Notes: a model not told the origin generated them from the sequence alone. 64,000 nt of DNA from Clostridia bacterium (GCA_004347685.1 SLTJ01000028.1:1-64000), one strand, 5' to 3'; shown: positions 1-9,759, numbered from the stretch's first letter. A program made the numbers and translations.

Positions 1-160
1 CAAGGCTTTCGGGCTACTGTTTACCTATGGACTGTCGAACTCGGGTTGAAGGTGCAGCGAAAAATGCTAAAAAATGGAGCGTGAGCCAGTAAGAACGAGA
101 AATTGCCCGATGGGCTACCAATTGGTTTGTCAAATTCATACAAGAGGCCAGTAATAAAAC

Positions 161-189
161 TTGACAATGTTATTGGCATGTTTTATGCT
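161..189 (+). promoter_or_regulatory. Sigma-A-type promoter of the heat-shock operon
   Basis: TTGACA at 161-166 and TATGCT at 184-189 are separated by 17 bp, 36 bp upstream of the hspR-like start. I see neither a CIRCE element nor a clear HAIR element (CTTGAGT-N7-ACTCAAG) nearby. Bases 1-160 contain no reading frame I can assign. Confidence 0.6.
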
Positions 190-224
190 GCGTATAGAGG
201 AAAGCAGGGGGAGAATAAAGAGCA

Positions 225-503
225 ATGCGAGTAGCCGATGATAAGCCTGTTTACAATATTAGTGTGGCTGCTGATTTAGTGGGCGTGCACCCACGTACTT
301 TGCGCATTTACGAAGAGGCGGGATTAGTGCATCCGACCCGCACGCCAGGCAATACCCGGCGCTATTCCCAGGCCGATATCGAGCGGCTGCTGCACGTCCG
401 CCGTTTGATTGAAGAAATTGGCGTCAACATTGCCGGCGTCAGGGTCATTCTAAGAATTGAGGAGCGTATCGGTGTTTCAGTGGAGGAGTGGTTAGAGGAT
501 TAA
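225..503 (+). CDS. hspR: MerR-family heat-shock regulator, HspR-like
   Basis: A 92-residue MerR-type DNA-binding protein. The helix-turn-helix lies at about residues 11-35 (VGVHPRTLRIYEEAGLV) with the wing NTRRYSQADIERLL after it; the short C-terminal part is a dimerisation helix rather than a ligand domain. HspR proteins have this size and sit at the head of hsp20/dnaJ/clpB operons, which they repress. The context here (hsp20, a dnaJ remnant, clpB downstream) supports the name; the family alone would only justify 'MerR regulator'. An AGGGGGAG Shine-Dalgarno lies 8-10 bases before the ATG. Confidence 0.75.
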   Translation: MRVADDKPVYNISVAADLVGVHPRTLRIYEEAGLVHPTRTPGNTRRYSQADIERLLHVRRLIEEIGVNIAGVRVILRIEERIGVSVEEWLED

Positions 504-530
504 ACACAATTTGTCCAGGGGGTGAGGTAA

Positions 531-679
531 ATGTTCGTGCCTTTCGTCCGGGATGACAAATTGTAGCAATCCGTGCTCCTGATGCCGTGAAGGCCACTTA
601 CAAAGATGGAGTGTTGCAGGTAGTGTTGCCCAAGGCAGAAGAAGTGAAGCCGAAGACCGTGCAAGTAAAAGTAATTTAA
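531..679 (+). pseudogene. Decayed small heat-shock protein (hsp20) copy
   Basis: A good Shine-Dalgarno (GGGGGTGAGG) precedes an ATG at 531 that opens an 11-codon peptide (MFVPFVRDDKL) stopping at 564-566. In another frame, 581-679 reads as a clear Hsp20 tail: KATYKDGVLQVVLPK, then VQVKVI and a stop. It aligns with KATFKNGVLEVTVPK and VQVKVE of the intact downstream copy. The central alpha-crystallin domain is missing. I read this as a second hsp20 gene that lost its middle by deletion with a frame change. Confidence 0.7.
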
Positions 680-693
680 GGAGGTGAGGGTGA

Positions 694-1143
694 ATGAGTC
701 TAGTACCATGGGAGCCGGTGCGCGAATTGGCGTCAGTGCGGGACGCCATGAACCGGATATTCGACGATGCCTTTAGTCGCTTTCCTTCGCTCGTTCCCCG
801 GCGGGAGGACGGGTGGTGGCAGCCCTCGGTGGATGTCATAGATCGGGACAAGGAGATTGTGGTGAAAGCCAACGTGCCCGGTATTGACCCCAAGGACGTA
901 GAAGTTACAGTAGCGGAGAATGCGATCAATATTAAGGGTCAGGTGGCTCAGGAAAAGGAGGACCAGGGGAACAATTACTACCGCCGGGAGCGCTACTACG
1001 GTGCGTTCCAGCGGTCCATCCCGCTGGATAGCAAGGTAGTGGCCGAACAGGCCAAGGCTACCTTTAAGAATGGCGTGTTGGAGGTCACCGTGCCTAAGGT
1101 GGAGGGCGCGGGAGGCAAGCAGGTGCAGGTAAAGGTAGAATAA
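694..1143 (+). CDS. hsp20: Hsp20 / alpha-crystallin small heat-shock protein
   Basis: A 149-residue ATP-independent holdase that binds unfolding proteins for later refolding by DnaK/ClpB. The alpha-crystallin domain covers about residues 45-140 (PSVDVIDRDKEIVVKANVPG near its start; FKNGVLEVTVPK near its end), and the C-terminus has the VQVKV anchoring motif. Length is normal. The ATG at 694 follows a near-perfect AAGGAGGTGA. It is cotranscribed with the HspR-like gene and probably with clpB, and is expected to be heat-induced. Confidence 0.93.
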   Translation: MSLVPWEPVRELASVRDAMNRIFDDAFSRFPSLVPRREDGWWQPSVDVIDRDKEIVVKANVPGIDPKDVEVTVAENAINIKGQVAQEKEDQGNNYYRRERYYGAFQRSIPLDSKVVAEQAKATFKNGVLEVTVPKVEGAGGKQVQVKVE

Positions 1144-1153
1144 GCTGTTAGCG

Positions 1154-1175
1154 AGCGGGAGGTTATCCTCCCGCT
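1154..1175 (+). terminator. Hairpin after hsp20
   Basis: A perfect 9-bp stem (AGCGGGAGG / CCTCCCGCT) with a TTAT loop. Only ATGTTT follows, not a proper T-run, so this may be a processing or partial-termination signal that sets the hsp20 to clpB ratio. Confidence 0.45.
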
Positions 1176-1195
1176 ATGTTTAGGGGGGAAGGCCC

Positions 1196-1276
1196 ATGGA
1201 ATTTAAGGACTATTACCAGATGCTCCGTGTGGACCGCAACGCCAGCCAGGAGGAAATTAGGAGGCGTTATTCCTGA
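1196..1276 (+). pseudogene. DnaJ/CbpA J-domain remnant
   Basis: A GGGGGGAAGG Shine-Dalgarno precedes an ATG opening 26 codons that read as J-domain helix I (MEFKDYYQMLRVDRNASQEE, then IRRRYS) and stop at TGA 1274-1276. The HPD motif and everything after it are absent. DnaJ/CbpA genes typically lie between hsp20 and clpB in HspR operons, so this is probably all that remains of that gene. Confidence 0.7.
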
Positions 1277-1309
1277 CTTGTGACCCCCATTTTTAGGAAG
1301 GTGAGCGAG

Positions 1310-3913
1310 ATGCGTCTGGATCGCCTGACAATTAAAGTCCAGGAAGCCCTGCAAGAGGCCGAACAAAAAGTAAGAGAACTGCGCCAGCAGCAGATCGAGC
1401 CGGAACACCTGCTGCTGACCATGATTGACCAACCGGAAGGCATGGCCCGCACGCTGCTGGCCAAGGTAGGGGCCAACGTGCCAGCCATCAGCCGCCAACT
1501 GGAAGAAGAGGTGCGTAAGCTGCCGGAGGTTTACGCCACGGCCGGGCAGATCTACCTCGACTCGCGGCTTAACGAGTGCCTGAATGCAGCCTGGCAAGAG
1601 GCTGGAAGGCTAAAAGACGAGTACTTGAGCGTCGAACACCTGCTCTTGGCCATGAGCGAAGCTAAGCAGGGAGCCGCGGGGCGGATCCTGCGGCAGGCTG
1701 GCGCCACCCGTCAGGCCTTGCTCGCGGCTTTAAAAGAAATCCGCGGCACCCAGCGGGTTACCGATCCTAACCCAGAGGAAAAGTACCAGGCCCTGGAACG
1801 TTACGGCCGGGACCTCACCGAATTGGCCCGCAGGGGCAAGCTGGACCCGGTGATCGGCCGGGATAACGAGATCCGGCGGGTGATCCAGGTCTTGAGCCGG
1901 CGGACTAAGAATAACCCGGTGCTCATCGGCGAGCCGGGGGTGGGTAAGACAGCCATTGTCGAAGGCCTGGCTCAGCGGATCGTGGCCGGCGACGTGCCCG
2001 AAGGCCTGAAGAATAAGAGGTTGATCGCCCTAGACTTGGGGAGCCTGGTAGCCGGCACCAAGTTCCGCGGGGAGTTTGAGGAGCGCTTGAAGGCCGTTTT
2101 AAAGGAAATCGAGGCGGCCCAGGGCGAGATCATCCTCTTCATTGATGAGTTGCACACCTTGGTGGGCACCGGTGCCGCGGAAGGGGCCATGGATGCCGGC
2201 AATATGCTGAAACCCGCCCTGGCGAGGGGCGAGTTGCGCTGCATCGGGGCCACCACCTTGAAGGAGTACCGGGAGCATGTAGAAAAGGATCCGGCCCTGG
2301 AGCGCCGTTTCCAGCCGGTTTACGTGGGCGAACCACCGGTAGAAGACAGTATTGCCATCCTGCGCGGCTTGAAAGAGAAATACGAGGTACACCACGGGGT
2401 GCGCATTCGGGATACCGCCCTGGTAGCCGCGGCTGTACTTTCGCACCGCTACATCAGCGGTCGTTTTCTGCCTGACAAGGCGGTGGACCTCATTGATGAG
2501 GCAGCTTCCCGGCTGCGGATGGAAATAGACAGCGTGCCCACGGAAATTGACACGGTGGAAAGGGAAATCCGGCAGCGGCAGATCGAACGCCAGGTATTGT
2601 CCAAAGAGACCGACCCGGCTTCGCGAGAGCGCCTGGCCAAGCTAGATGCCGAGTTGGCCAGACTCCAGGCCCAAGCCGGGGAATTGCGCGAGCGCTGGCA
2701 GCACGAGAAGGCCTTGATTGATAACCTCCGGGCCACCAAGGAGAGGATTGAAGGATTAAGACATGAGGAGCAGGTGGCCGAGCGTCGTGGAGACCTTACC
2801 CGGGCCGCAGAAATCCGCTACGGCAGCCTGCCGGACGCGGAAAAGTACCTGCAGCAACTGAACCAGGAACTGGCGGCGGTGCAACAGGGGCAGCAGATGC
2901 TCAACGAGGAAGTGACTGAAGACGACGTTGCCGAAGTGGTGGCGAGCTGGACCGGCATCCCGGTATCCCGGCTGCTGGAAGGCGAGATGCAGAAGCTGGT
3001 GCACATGGAGGAGCGCCTGCAGCGGCGGGTGGTGGGCCAGGACCAAGCTGTGCGCGCCGTAGCCGACGCGGTGCGGCGGGCCCGGGCCGGGCTTTCCGAC
3101 CCCAACCGGCCTATCGGCTCTTTTATCTTCCTTGGCCCTACTGGCGTCGGTAAAACAGAGCTGGCTCGCGGGCTGGCCGAGTTTCTCTTCGACGACGAAC
3201 GGGCCCTGGTGCGGCTGGACATGAGCGAGTACATGGAGAAGCATACGGTATCCCGGCTGATCGGCGCGCCACCGGGTTATGTAGGCTATGAGGAAGGCGG
3301 GCAACTCACCGAGGCCGTGCGGCGGCGGCCCTACGCGGTAATCCTGCTGGACGAAATCGAGAATGCCCACCCGGATGTGTTCAATATCTTGCTGCAACTG
3401 TTAGACGACGGCCGCCTTACCGACGGCCACGGGCGCACGGTGGACTTCCGCAACACCGTGATCATTATGACCTCCAACATCGGCAGCCATCTCATCCAGG
3501 AATTAGGTATGCGTGACCCGCAAGCAGCCCGGCAGCAGGTGATGGAAGCCCTGCGCCAGTCCTTACGGCCCGAGTTCCTCAACCGGGTAGACGAAATCCT
3601 CGTCTTCCATAACCTCACGCCGGAGCATATGCGGCGGATTACAGATATCCAGTTGGCTCGGATGACCGGCCGGCTGGCCGAAAAGCAGTTGGAACTGGTG
3701 GTAAGTGACGCGGCCAAGGACTTCCTGGCCCGCCAGGGATACGACCCGGCCTACGGTGCACGGCCCCTGAAGCGCACCATCCAGAAGTACCTGGAGAACC
3801 CGCTAGCCATGCGCTTGCTGCAAGGAGAATTTGTTCCTGGTGACCGGGTGTTGGTAGATGTGGCGCTAGGTGGGGAAGAGCTGACCTTCCGTCCCGCGCG
3901 GGAGGCCGCCTAA
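1310..3913 (+). CDS. clpB: ATP-dependent disaggregase ClpB
   Basis: An 867-residue Hsp100 protein that, with DnaK, pulls polypeptides out of aggregates. Order: Clp N domain (1-150), NBD1 with Walker [10 protein letters not shown] at about 207 and Walker [10 protein letters not shown] near 277, the long coiled-coil M domain (about 400-530) that distinguishes ClpB from ClpA/ClpX, and NBD2 with Walker [11 protein letters not shown] at about 609. Length is typical. I start at ATG 1310 ([14 protein letters not shown], the usual family start) behind AGGAAGGTGAG rather than at the GTG ten codons upstream. It is the last gene of the heat-shock operon. Confidence 0.97.
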   Translation: MRLDRLTIKVQEALQEAEQKVRELRQQQIEPEHLLLTMIDQPEGMARTLLAKVGANVPAISRQLEEEVRKLPEVYATAGQIYLDSRLNECLNAAWQEAGRLKDEYLSVEHLLLAMSEAKQGAAGRILRQAGATRQALLAALKEIRGTQRVTDPNPEEKYQALERYGRDLTELARRGKLDPVIGRDNEIRRVIQVLSRRTKNNPVLIGEPGVGKTAIVEGLAQRIVAGDVPEGLKNKRLIALDLGSLVAGTKFRGEFEERLKAVLKEIEAAQGEIILFIDELHTLVGTGAAEGAMDAGNMLKPALARGELRCIGATTLKEYREHVEKDPALERRFQPVYVGEPPVEDSIAILRGLKEKYEVHHGVRIRDTALVAAAVLSHRYISGRFLPDKAVDLIDEAASRLRMEIDSVPTEIDTVEREIRQRQIERQVLSKETDPASRERLAKLDAELARLQAQAGELRERWQHEKALIDNLRATKERIEGLRHEEQVAERRGDLTRAAEIRYGSLPDAEKYLQQLNQELAAVQQGQQMLNEEVTEDDVAEVVASWTGIPVSRLLEGEMQKLVHMEERLQRRVVGQDQAVRAVADAVRRARAGLSDPNRPIGSFIFLGPTGVGKTELARGLAEFLFDDERALVRLDMSEYMEKHTVSRLIGAPPGYVGYEEGGQLTEAVRRRPYAVILLDEIENAHPDVFNILLQLLDDGRLTDGHGRTVDFRNTVIIMTSNIGSHLIQELGMRDPQAARQQVMEALRQSLRPEFLNRVDEILVFHNLTPEHMRRITDIQLARMTGRLAEKQLELVVSDAAKDFLARQGYDPAYGARPLKRTIQKYLENPLAMRLLQGEFVPGDRVLVDVALGGEELTFRPAREAA

Positions 3914-4030
3914 GCCCCTGCCGGCCGGCCGGAGCTTTCCCTTAGGGGCTGAGATGTCCCCTGTGGCCGCCCTCCCAAGGGGCAACCACGGGGGGTGGCC
4001 CTTACGGCAACCTGGGCGGGAATTCAGGGG

Positions 4031-4464
<434 letters not shown>

Positions 4465-4465
<1 letters not shown>

Positions 4466-4567
4466 GTTTACCCCTCTCTTTTGTCCCTTCCGACCTGTGA
4501 CGGCACTTACAGAGGGCGAAGGCGTGCTGCCCCGTCGCGTTTACCTCTCTCTTTTGTTCCTTCCGAC
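4465..4567. repeat. Duplicated 30-bp block upstream of arsC
   Basis: Bases 4465-4494 and 4538-4567 are near-identical (28 of 30), each reading CGTTTACC...CTCTTTTGT...CCTTCCGAC on the plus strand, with a 73-bp period. On the minus strand each copy carries the AGAGAGGTAAACG Shine-Dalgarno region of arsC, so the start region of arsC appears to have been tandemly duplicated. Confidence 0.7.
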
Positions 4568-4786
4568 TCATGGCGCCGGTCCCCCACGTACTTGCTGCCG
4601 GGTTGCTGCTTGGCATATTTCTTCAGTTCGGCACATCTGCTGAAAGCTGGAAGCCGGTTTCAGCGGTGCCGGCGCGACTCCGGGTCGGATCTCGGTAACA
4701 GGAGTATAGCATATTTGGGCCGTTCTTTTGGTTAAGCTTAGGTAAAATTTTTGCCGGGGAATACCGGGGGGTGTCCAGCGGGAAAT
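4568..4786. other. Intergenic region between arsC and pst promoter
   Basis: No confident gene. Read on the minus strand from about 4645 down to 4540 there is an open stretch containing CAELKKYAKQQPGSKYV, which looks coding-like but has no recognisable start and ends within the duplicated block. It may be the tail of a lost gene; I cannot name it. Confidence 0.3.
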
Positions 4787-4840
4787 TTAACACTAAATTA
4801 ACCTAGAGATCATTTTATCTTAACATAGATGCGTTATAAT
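4787..4840 (+). promoter_or_regulatory. PhoP box and -10 of the pst operon
   Basis: TTAACA at 4787, TTAACC at 4798, a degenerate hexamer at 4809 and TTAACA at 4820 are spaced exactly 11 bp apart, the arrangement of Gram-positive PhoP-binding TT(A/T/C)A(C/T)A repeats. A perfect TATAAT follows at 4835-4840 with no proper -35, as expected for a PhoP-activated promoter. A leader of about 165 nt separates it from pstS. Confidence 0.7.
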
Positions 4841-5007
4841 AACCAAGGTACCGCCTGACGGAAGGGAGGGAATCATTCAGCTTTCCCGGCCTGCGGAGCC
4901 AAGATACGGATCGGCAGGCTGGCCGGGGTTACCGGATCGGGATCTATGGAGGCTGTAAGCGATCGGGCCGGCAGGCCCACACTAAGATTTTTGGGAGGTC
5001 AGGCAAA

Positions 5008-6138
5008 ATGCTTAAAGGCAAGACAGGGCGGATATTGCTCGTACTAGCGATGGCACTGGTTATGATGGTGGCCGCAGCCGCTTGTAGCAGCGGAGAGCAG
5101 GCCCCCCAGGGCGGGACAACGACAGAAGGCGCCGGTGGTGGCACGGGTCCGGCAGCCGGCACGCAGCCGGTATCGGTTCATGGCGCCGGGGCTACTTTTC
5201 CGTACCCGCTTTATTCCAAGTGGATGGACGAGTATCATAAGCTTAACCCCAATATCACCGTGAACTACGATTCCATTGGCAGCGGCGGTGGCATCAAGGG
5301 CATCACCGAGAAGACCGTGGACTTTGCCGGCAGCGACGCTCCCATGAGTGACAAGGAACTGGCTGCTGCCCCGGGTGAGATCATCCACATCCCCACGGTC
5401 ATGGGCGCGGTTGTGGTTACCTACAACCTGCCGGGCATCAGCTCCGGGATGAAGCTGGACGGCCAGGCGGTAAGCGACATTTTCATGGGCAAGATCAAGA
5501 AGTGGAACGATCCTAAGCTGAAGGAACTGAACCCGGACCTCAACCTGCCGGATAAGGACATTGCCGTAGTCCACCGCTCTGACGGCAGCGGTACTACCTA
5601 CACCTTCACCGACTACCTCACCAGCGTGAGCCAGGACTGGGCCAAAGGTCCCGGCAAGGGTAAGGAGGTACAGTGGCCGGTGGGTATCGGCGCCAAGGGC
5701 AACGAGGGCGTGTCCGGTCAGGTATCCCAGGTGGAAGGCGCCATCGGCTATGTGGAACTGGCTTATGCCATCCAGAACAACCTGCCCTATGCTTACCTCA
5801 AGAACCAGGCGGGCAAGTTTGTTGAGCCCAGCATCGCAACGACTACCGCGGCCGCGGCCGGGGCGGCGGCCAACATGCCCGAGGACATGCGGGTTTCCAT
5901 TGTCAATGCCCCGGGCGATGGCGCCTATCCCATTGCCACCTACACCTACCTGTTAATCTATCAAGAGCAGGACGATCAGGTTAAGGGCAAGGCGGTGGTG
6001 GACTTTGCCTGGTGGGCGGTCCACGATGGCGAAAAATTTGCGGCTGACCTGCTGTATGCCCCCTTACCGGATAACGTGGTGAAGATGGTGGAGACAAAGC
6101 TCCAGAGCGTCACTTACCAGGGGAAGCCGTTGCTGTAA
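5008..6138 (+). CDS. pstS: Phosphate ABC transporter substrate-binding lipoprotein PstS
   Basis: A 376-residue lipoprotein that captures phosphate outside the membrane for PstCAB. The signal peptide ends in a lipobox with Cys26 (VAAAAC), followed by a low-complexity linker. The domain begins HGAGATFPYPLYSKW, and phosphate-contacting motifs include GSGGGIKGI, GSDAPM and HRSDGSGTT. ATG 5008 follows GGGAGGT. It heads the pst operon behind the PhoP-type promoter and is followed by a hairpin that may reduce transcription into pstC. Confidence 0.96.
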   Translation: MLKGKTGRILLVLAMALVMMVAAAACSSGEQAPQGGTTTEGAGGGTGPAAGTQPVSVHGAGATFPYPLYSKWMDEYHKLNPNITVNYDSIGSGGGIKGITEKTVDFAGSDAPMSDKELAAAPGEIIHIPTVMGAVVVTYNLPGISSGMKLDGQAVSDIFMGKIKKWNDPKLKELNPDLNLPDKDIAVVHRSDGSGTTYTFTDYLTSVSQDWAKGPGKGKEVQWPVGIGAKGNEGVSGQVSQVEGAIGYVELAYAIQNNLPYAYLKNQAGKFVEPSIATTTAAAAGAAANMPEDMRVSIVNAPGDGAYPIATYTYLLIYQEQDDQVKGKAVVDFAWWAVHDGEKFAADLLYAPLPDNVVKMVETKLQSVTYQGKPLL

Positions 6139-6156
6139 CAGTTCCAGGAAACTGCG

Positions 6157-6189
6157 AAGGGGGCCCACTTGCGGGGCTCCCTTGTTTTT
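6157..6189 (+). terminator. Intra-operon terminator/attenuator after pstS
   Basis: AAGGGGGCCC at 6157-6166 pairs with GGGCTCCCTT at 6174-6183 (10 bp, one G-U) and is followed by GTTTTT. This probably allows partial read-through so that PstS exceeds the membrane components. Confidence 0.75.
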
Positions 6190-6316
6190 GGCTCCGGCCG
6201 GTTTTGCCTTTGCCGGCGAGCCGCGTTGCGGTTTTGCGCCGCTAGGAGGAATCCCGTAACCGGTGCAGAATTACTCTAACTGTGCCGATAGCTAGCGAGA
6301 AGAAGGGCTGGTCTTT

Positions 6317-7270
6317 TTGACTTTTGAGGACAGAAAGGGCAGGGGAAGGTACAGCAGCCGCAGCGATCGCCTGTTCACCGGTTTGACCCTGGTGATGGTG
6401 GTGGCCATCCTTTTCCTGGCGGGCTTAATGGTGCTGCAATTGCTGGTGGCCTCCATACCCGCCATGCAGGCCCTTGGCTGGCACTTTTTGGTAGGCATGG
6501 ACTGGGATCCGGTACACGAGCATTTCGGTGCCCTGCCTTTCATCTACGGCACCCTGGCTTCTTCCTTACTGGCCTTGATCCTGGCCGCGCCCCTGGGTAT
6601 CGGCGTGGCTATTTTTCTGGCCGAGCTGGCTCCGCCCTGGTTTCGGGCCCCGGTTTCTTTTATGGTGGAATTGCTGGCCGCCATTCCCAGCGTGGTCTAC
6701 GGCGTGTGGGGCCTGTTTGTTATGGCCCCCTGGCTGCGGAACATGGTGCAACCATGGCTTTCGGAACATCTCGGGTTCTTGCCTTTCTTTCAGGGGCCGG
6801 GCTTCGGCGTGGGCATCCTGGCTGCCGGCCTGATCCTGGCCATCATGGTAGTGCCCACCATTACCGCGGTTTCCCGGGATGTGCTTATGGCCGTGCCCAA
6901 CCACCAGCGGGAGGCCATGCTGGCCCTGGGGGCCACCAAATGGGAAACTACATGGAAGGCGGTTATTCCCTACGGCCGCTCGGGAATTGTCGGGGCCATC
7001 ATTTTGGCCCTAGGCCGGGCCCTGGGGGAAACCATGGCGGCCACCATGGTTATCGGCAATTCCCTGGATATCTCTATCTCCCTTTTTGCGCCGGCCAATA
7101 CCATGGCCAGCATCATCGCCAATTCTTACGCTGAGGCCACCTACGGGCTGCATGCCGCGGCCCTGATTGAAATTGCCCTCATCCTCTTTGTGATTACCCT
7201 GATCCTGAACATAGTGGCCCGCCTGCTGGTACGGCGGGTAGCCATCGGTCCGGTAAGGATGGAGGCCTGA
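6317..7270 (+). CDS. pstC: Phosphate ABC transporter permease PstC
   Basis: A 317-residue integral membrane protein, one of the two permease halves. About six hydrophobic segments are visible, with the PstC-type AIPSVVYGVWGLFVMAPWL and the cytoplasmic EAA-like loop REAMLALGATKWETTWKAVIP that docks on PstB. The start is TTG 6317 behind GAAGAAGGG; no ATG is better placed. It lies only 2 bp before pstA. Confidence 0.94.
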   Translation: MTFEDRKGRGRYSSRSDRLFTGLTLVMVVAILFLAGLMVLQLLVASIPAMQALGWHFLVGMDWDPVHEHFGALPFIYGTLASSLLALILAAPLGIGVAIFLAELAPPWFRAPVSFMVELLAAIPSVVYGVWGLFVMAPWLRNMVQPWLSEHLGFLPFFQGPGFGVGILAAGLILAIMVVPTITAVSRDVLMAVPNHQREAMLALGATKWETTWKAVIPYGRSGIVGAIILALGRALGETMAATMVIGNSLDISISLFAPANTMASIIANSYAEATYGLHAAALIEIALILFVITLILNIVARLLVRRVAIGPVRMEA

Positions 7271-7272
7271 GA

Positions 7273-8106
7273 ATGAGCCGGTTCCGGCGCCGCAAGCTGG
7301 TAAACTACGTGATGCTCGGCCTGGCCGGCGTCTGCACCGCCATTGTCCTGGTACCCCTGGTCAGCCTGCTGGCCCTAGTCATTTCTCGCGGGCTGGCCGG
7401 CCTGAATCTGGAGTTCTTCACCCAGTTGCCAAAACCGGTGGGCGAGCCGGGCGGGGGGATGGCCAACGCCATTGTCGGCACTCTCACCATGGTTACCATG
7501 GCTTGTATCCTCGGCCTGCCGGTGGGTATTCTGGCCGGCACATATCTCTCCGAGTTTGGCCGCGGGCCCTTGGCCGGCACGGTCAGGTTCATGAGTGACG
7601 TGCTCACCGGCGTGCCTTCCATCGTGGTGGGTATCTTTGTGAACGTGGTGGTGGTGATCCGGACGGGGCATTTTTCCGCCTACGCCGGGGCCCTGGCCCT
7701 GGCCATTATCATGATTCCCCTTGTTACCCGGACCACCGAGGAGATGCTGCGTATGGTCCCCAATTCCCTGCGGGAGGCTTCTCTAGCCTTAGGGGCCACC
7801 CGGGCCCGTACCGTGGGGAGTATCGTGTATCGCAGCGCCTCTGCCGGTCTGATCACCGGGTCGTTGCTGGCGGTGGCCCGCGTGGCCGGGGAGACGGCGC
7901 CGCTCTTGTTCACGGCCCTGAACAACCGCTTCTGGCATCATACCCTGAGTGAGCCCATTGCTTCGCTGCCGGTATATATCTACCGGTATGCCATCTCTCC
8001 TTACAAGGATTGGCAGCAGCAGGCCTGGACGGCGGCCCTGGTGCTGGTGTTGATGGTGCTGACCACCAGCGTGGCCGCCCGGATCGCCGTCAGCCTGCGC
8101 AAATAG
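7273..8106 (+). CDS. pstA: Phosphate ABC transporter permease PstA
   Basis: A 277-residue permease partner of PstC. Six hydrophobic segments are visible, with GVPSIVVGIFVN and the EAA-type loop REASLALGATRARTVGSIV. ATG 7273 begins 3 bases after the pstC stop and uses GGAGG at the pstC end. It is followed closely by two pstB genes. Confidence 0.94.
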   Translation: MSRFRRRKLVNYVMLGLAGVCTAIVLVPLVSLLALVISRGLAGLNLEFFTQLPKPVGEPGGGMANAIVGTLTMVTMACILGLPVGILAGTYLSEFGRGPLAGTVRFMSDVLTGVPSIVVGIFVNVVVVIRTGHFSAYAGALALAIIMIPLVTRTTEEMLRMVPNSLREASLALGATRARTVGSIVYRSASAGLITGSLLAVARVAGETAPLLFTALNNRFWHHTLSEPIASLPVYIYRYAISPYKDWQQQAWTAALVLVLMVLTTSVAARIAVSLRK

Positions 8107-8120
8107 GGGGGCGGAATGAG

Positions 8121-8876
8121 TTGGCCCTGGGCATGGAAATTCAAAACCTGCGCGCCTGGTACGGCAAGGTTAAGGCCCTGCAGGACATAAACCTGACCGT
8201 GGTCCCGGGAGCGGTTACAGCCATCATCGGTCCCTCCGGCTGCGGTAAGTCCACCTTCATCCGCTGCCTCAACCGCCTGCACGAGGTGGTGCGGGGGGCG
8301 CGGGCCAGCGGCCAGGTATGGCTCGGCGACCTGAATATCTACGGCCGGGGCGTGGACCCGGTGTTGGTGCGGCGGCGGATAGGGATGGTCTTTCAGAAGC
8401 CGAATCCCTTCCCGGCGATGAGCATCTTTGACAACGTGGCTGCCGGCCTGCACCTGGACGGCGTTCCCCGGCAGGAGATATACGGCCGGGTGGAAATGGC
8501 CCTGCGACTGGCCGGCCTCTGGGATGAGGTGCGTGATCGCCTGCAAGTTTCCGGGGCCAACCTTTCTGGGGGCCAGCAGCAGCGGCTATGCCTGGCCCGG
8601 GCCCTGGCCCTGGAGCCGGAGGTTCTGCTCCTGGACGAGCCGTGCTCGGCCCTGGACCCGGCTTCCACCATGCATATTGAGGCCGTGCTGCGGGATCTGA
8701 AGGGGCGGTATACGGTGGTCATCGTTACCCACAATATGCAGCAGGCGAGTCGGGTGGCTGACTACACCGCCTTTTTCCTCACCGGTGAGGTGGTGGAATA
8801 CGGGTCGACTGAAGATATTTTCACCCGGCCCCGGGATGAGCGGACGGAAAACTATATCACCGGCCGGTTCGGCTAA
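8121..8876 (+). CDS. pstB: Phosphate ABC transporter ATPase PstB (first copy)
   Basis: About 251 residues; drives phosphate import. Walker A GPSGCGKST, signature [15 protein letters not shown], Walker B VLLLDEPCSALDP and H-loop IVTHNMQQ are all present. The PstB motif reads NPFPAMSIFDNV with one extra Ala compared with FPMSIYDNV. I choose TTG 8121 because the GGGGGGCGG Shine-Dalgarno fits it; ATG 8133 is the alternative. It differs clearly from the second copy, so this is an old duplication rather than a recent repeat. Confidence 0.93.
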   Translation: MALGMEIQNLRAWYGKVKALQDINLTVVPGAVTAIIGPSGCGKSTFIRCLNRLHEVVRGARASGQVWLGDLNIYGRGVDPVLVRRRIGMVFQKPNPFPAMSIFDNVAAGLHLDGVPRQEIYGRVEMALRLAGLWDEVRDRLQVSGANLSGGQQQRLCLARALALEPEVLLLDEPCSALDPASTMHIEAVLRDLKGRYTVVIVTHNMQQASRVADYTAFFLTGEVVEYGSTEDIFTRPRDERTENYITGRFG

Positions 8877-8888
8877 ACGGAGGCCAGC

Positions 8889-9650
8889 ATGGATCAGGAG
8901 ATCAAGATCGAGGTAGACAACCTGAACCTGTATTACGGGAGCCTGCAGGCGCTCAAGGACGTGCGGATCCAGGTCAGCCGGAAGGCCATTACGGCTTTGA
9001 TTGGTCCCTCCGGTTGCGGGAAGACGACCTTTCTGCGCACCCTTAACCGCCTCAACGACCTCATTGACGGGGTGCAGATTTCGGGCCAGGTGCTGCTGGA
9101 CGGCGAGGATATTTACGGGAACGGCATGGATGTGGTACGGCTGCGTAAGCGGGTGGGGATGGTTTTCCAGAAGCCTAATCCCTTCCCTATGAGCGTTTAC
9201 GATAACGTGGCCTACGGCCCCCGCATCCACGGCACCCGCAAGCGCTCACGTCTGGACGAAATCGTGGAAAAGAGCCTGCGGGACGCGGCTCTCTGGGACG
9301 AGGTGAAGGACCGTCTCAAGGGCTCGGCCATGGGGCTCTCCGGCGGCCAGCAGCAGCGCTTATGTATCGCTCGGCTGCTGGCGGTGGAGCCGGAGGTAAT
9401 CTTAATGGACGAGCCGTCCAGCGCCTTGGACCCCATCTCCACCCTCCATATCGAGGAACTCATCCGCGAGCTCAAGGAGCGTTACACCATCGTCATCGTC
9501 ACCCACAACATGCAGCAGGCGGCCCGGGTTTCCGACAGCACGGCCTTTTTCCTCAACGGTCAGATCATCGAGTACGATGCCACGGAAGTGATTTTCACCC
9601 GGCCCCGGGACCAGCGCACCGAGGATTATATCACCGGGCGCTTCGGCTAG
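8889..9650 (+). CDS. pstB: Phosphate ABC transporter ATPase PstB (second copy)
   Basis: A 253-residue second PstB. Walker [10 protein letters not shown], canonical [17 protein letters not shown], signature [15 protein letters not shown], Walker [14 protein letters not shown] and H-loop IVTHNMQQ are intact. Both copies end in the PstB tail ENYITGRFG / [12 protein letters not shown] 8889 follows ACGGAGG. Tandem pstB genes occur in other Clostridia; whether the two ATPases form a heterodimer cannot be read from sequence. phoU is not here but at 28.3 kb. Confidence 0.94.
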   Translation: MDQEIKIEVDNLNLYYGSLQALKDVRIQVSRKAITALIGPSGCGKTTFLRTLNRLNDLIDGVQISGQVLLDGEDIYGNGMDVVRLRKRVGMVFQKPNPFPMSVYDNVAYGPRIHGTRKRSRLDEIVEKSLRDAALWDEVKDRLKGSAMGLSGGQQQRLCIARLLAVEPEVILMDEPSSALDPISTLHIEELIRELKERYTIVIVTHNMQQAARVSDSTAFFLNGQIIEYDATEVIFTRPRDQRTEDYITGRFG

Positions 9651-9753
9651 GAGCTGGTGGCGCAATTCCTGGAGCCGCCCGGCCGTTCTTCTGGCGGCAG
9701 CAGGATTCTGGCAGCGGAGGTAGAATTTCTTCTTACTTGGCTACCCGAGTAGT

Positions 9754-9759
9754 TATAAT
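9754..9759 (+). promoter_or_regulatory. -10 element upstream of the SCIFF gene
   Basis: A perfect TATAAT lies 26 bp upstream of the GTG start of the SCIFF gene. No convincing -35 is seen at 16-18 bp upstream (the hexamer there is TCTTAC), so this promoter may be weak or need an activator. Confidence 0.4.

Noticed and set aside
1-224. C-terminal end of an upstream gene at the window start
   Set aside because: All frames on the plus strand stop within about 90 bases and none gives a recognisable protein end.
4820-4840. TTAACA and TATAAT as an ordinary -35/-10 pair for pstS
   Set aside because: The spacer is only 9 bp; the TTAACA belongs to the 11-bp-phased PhoP repeats instead.
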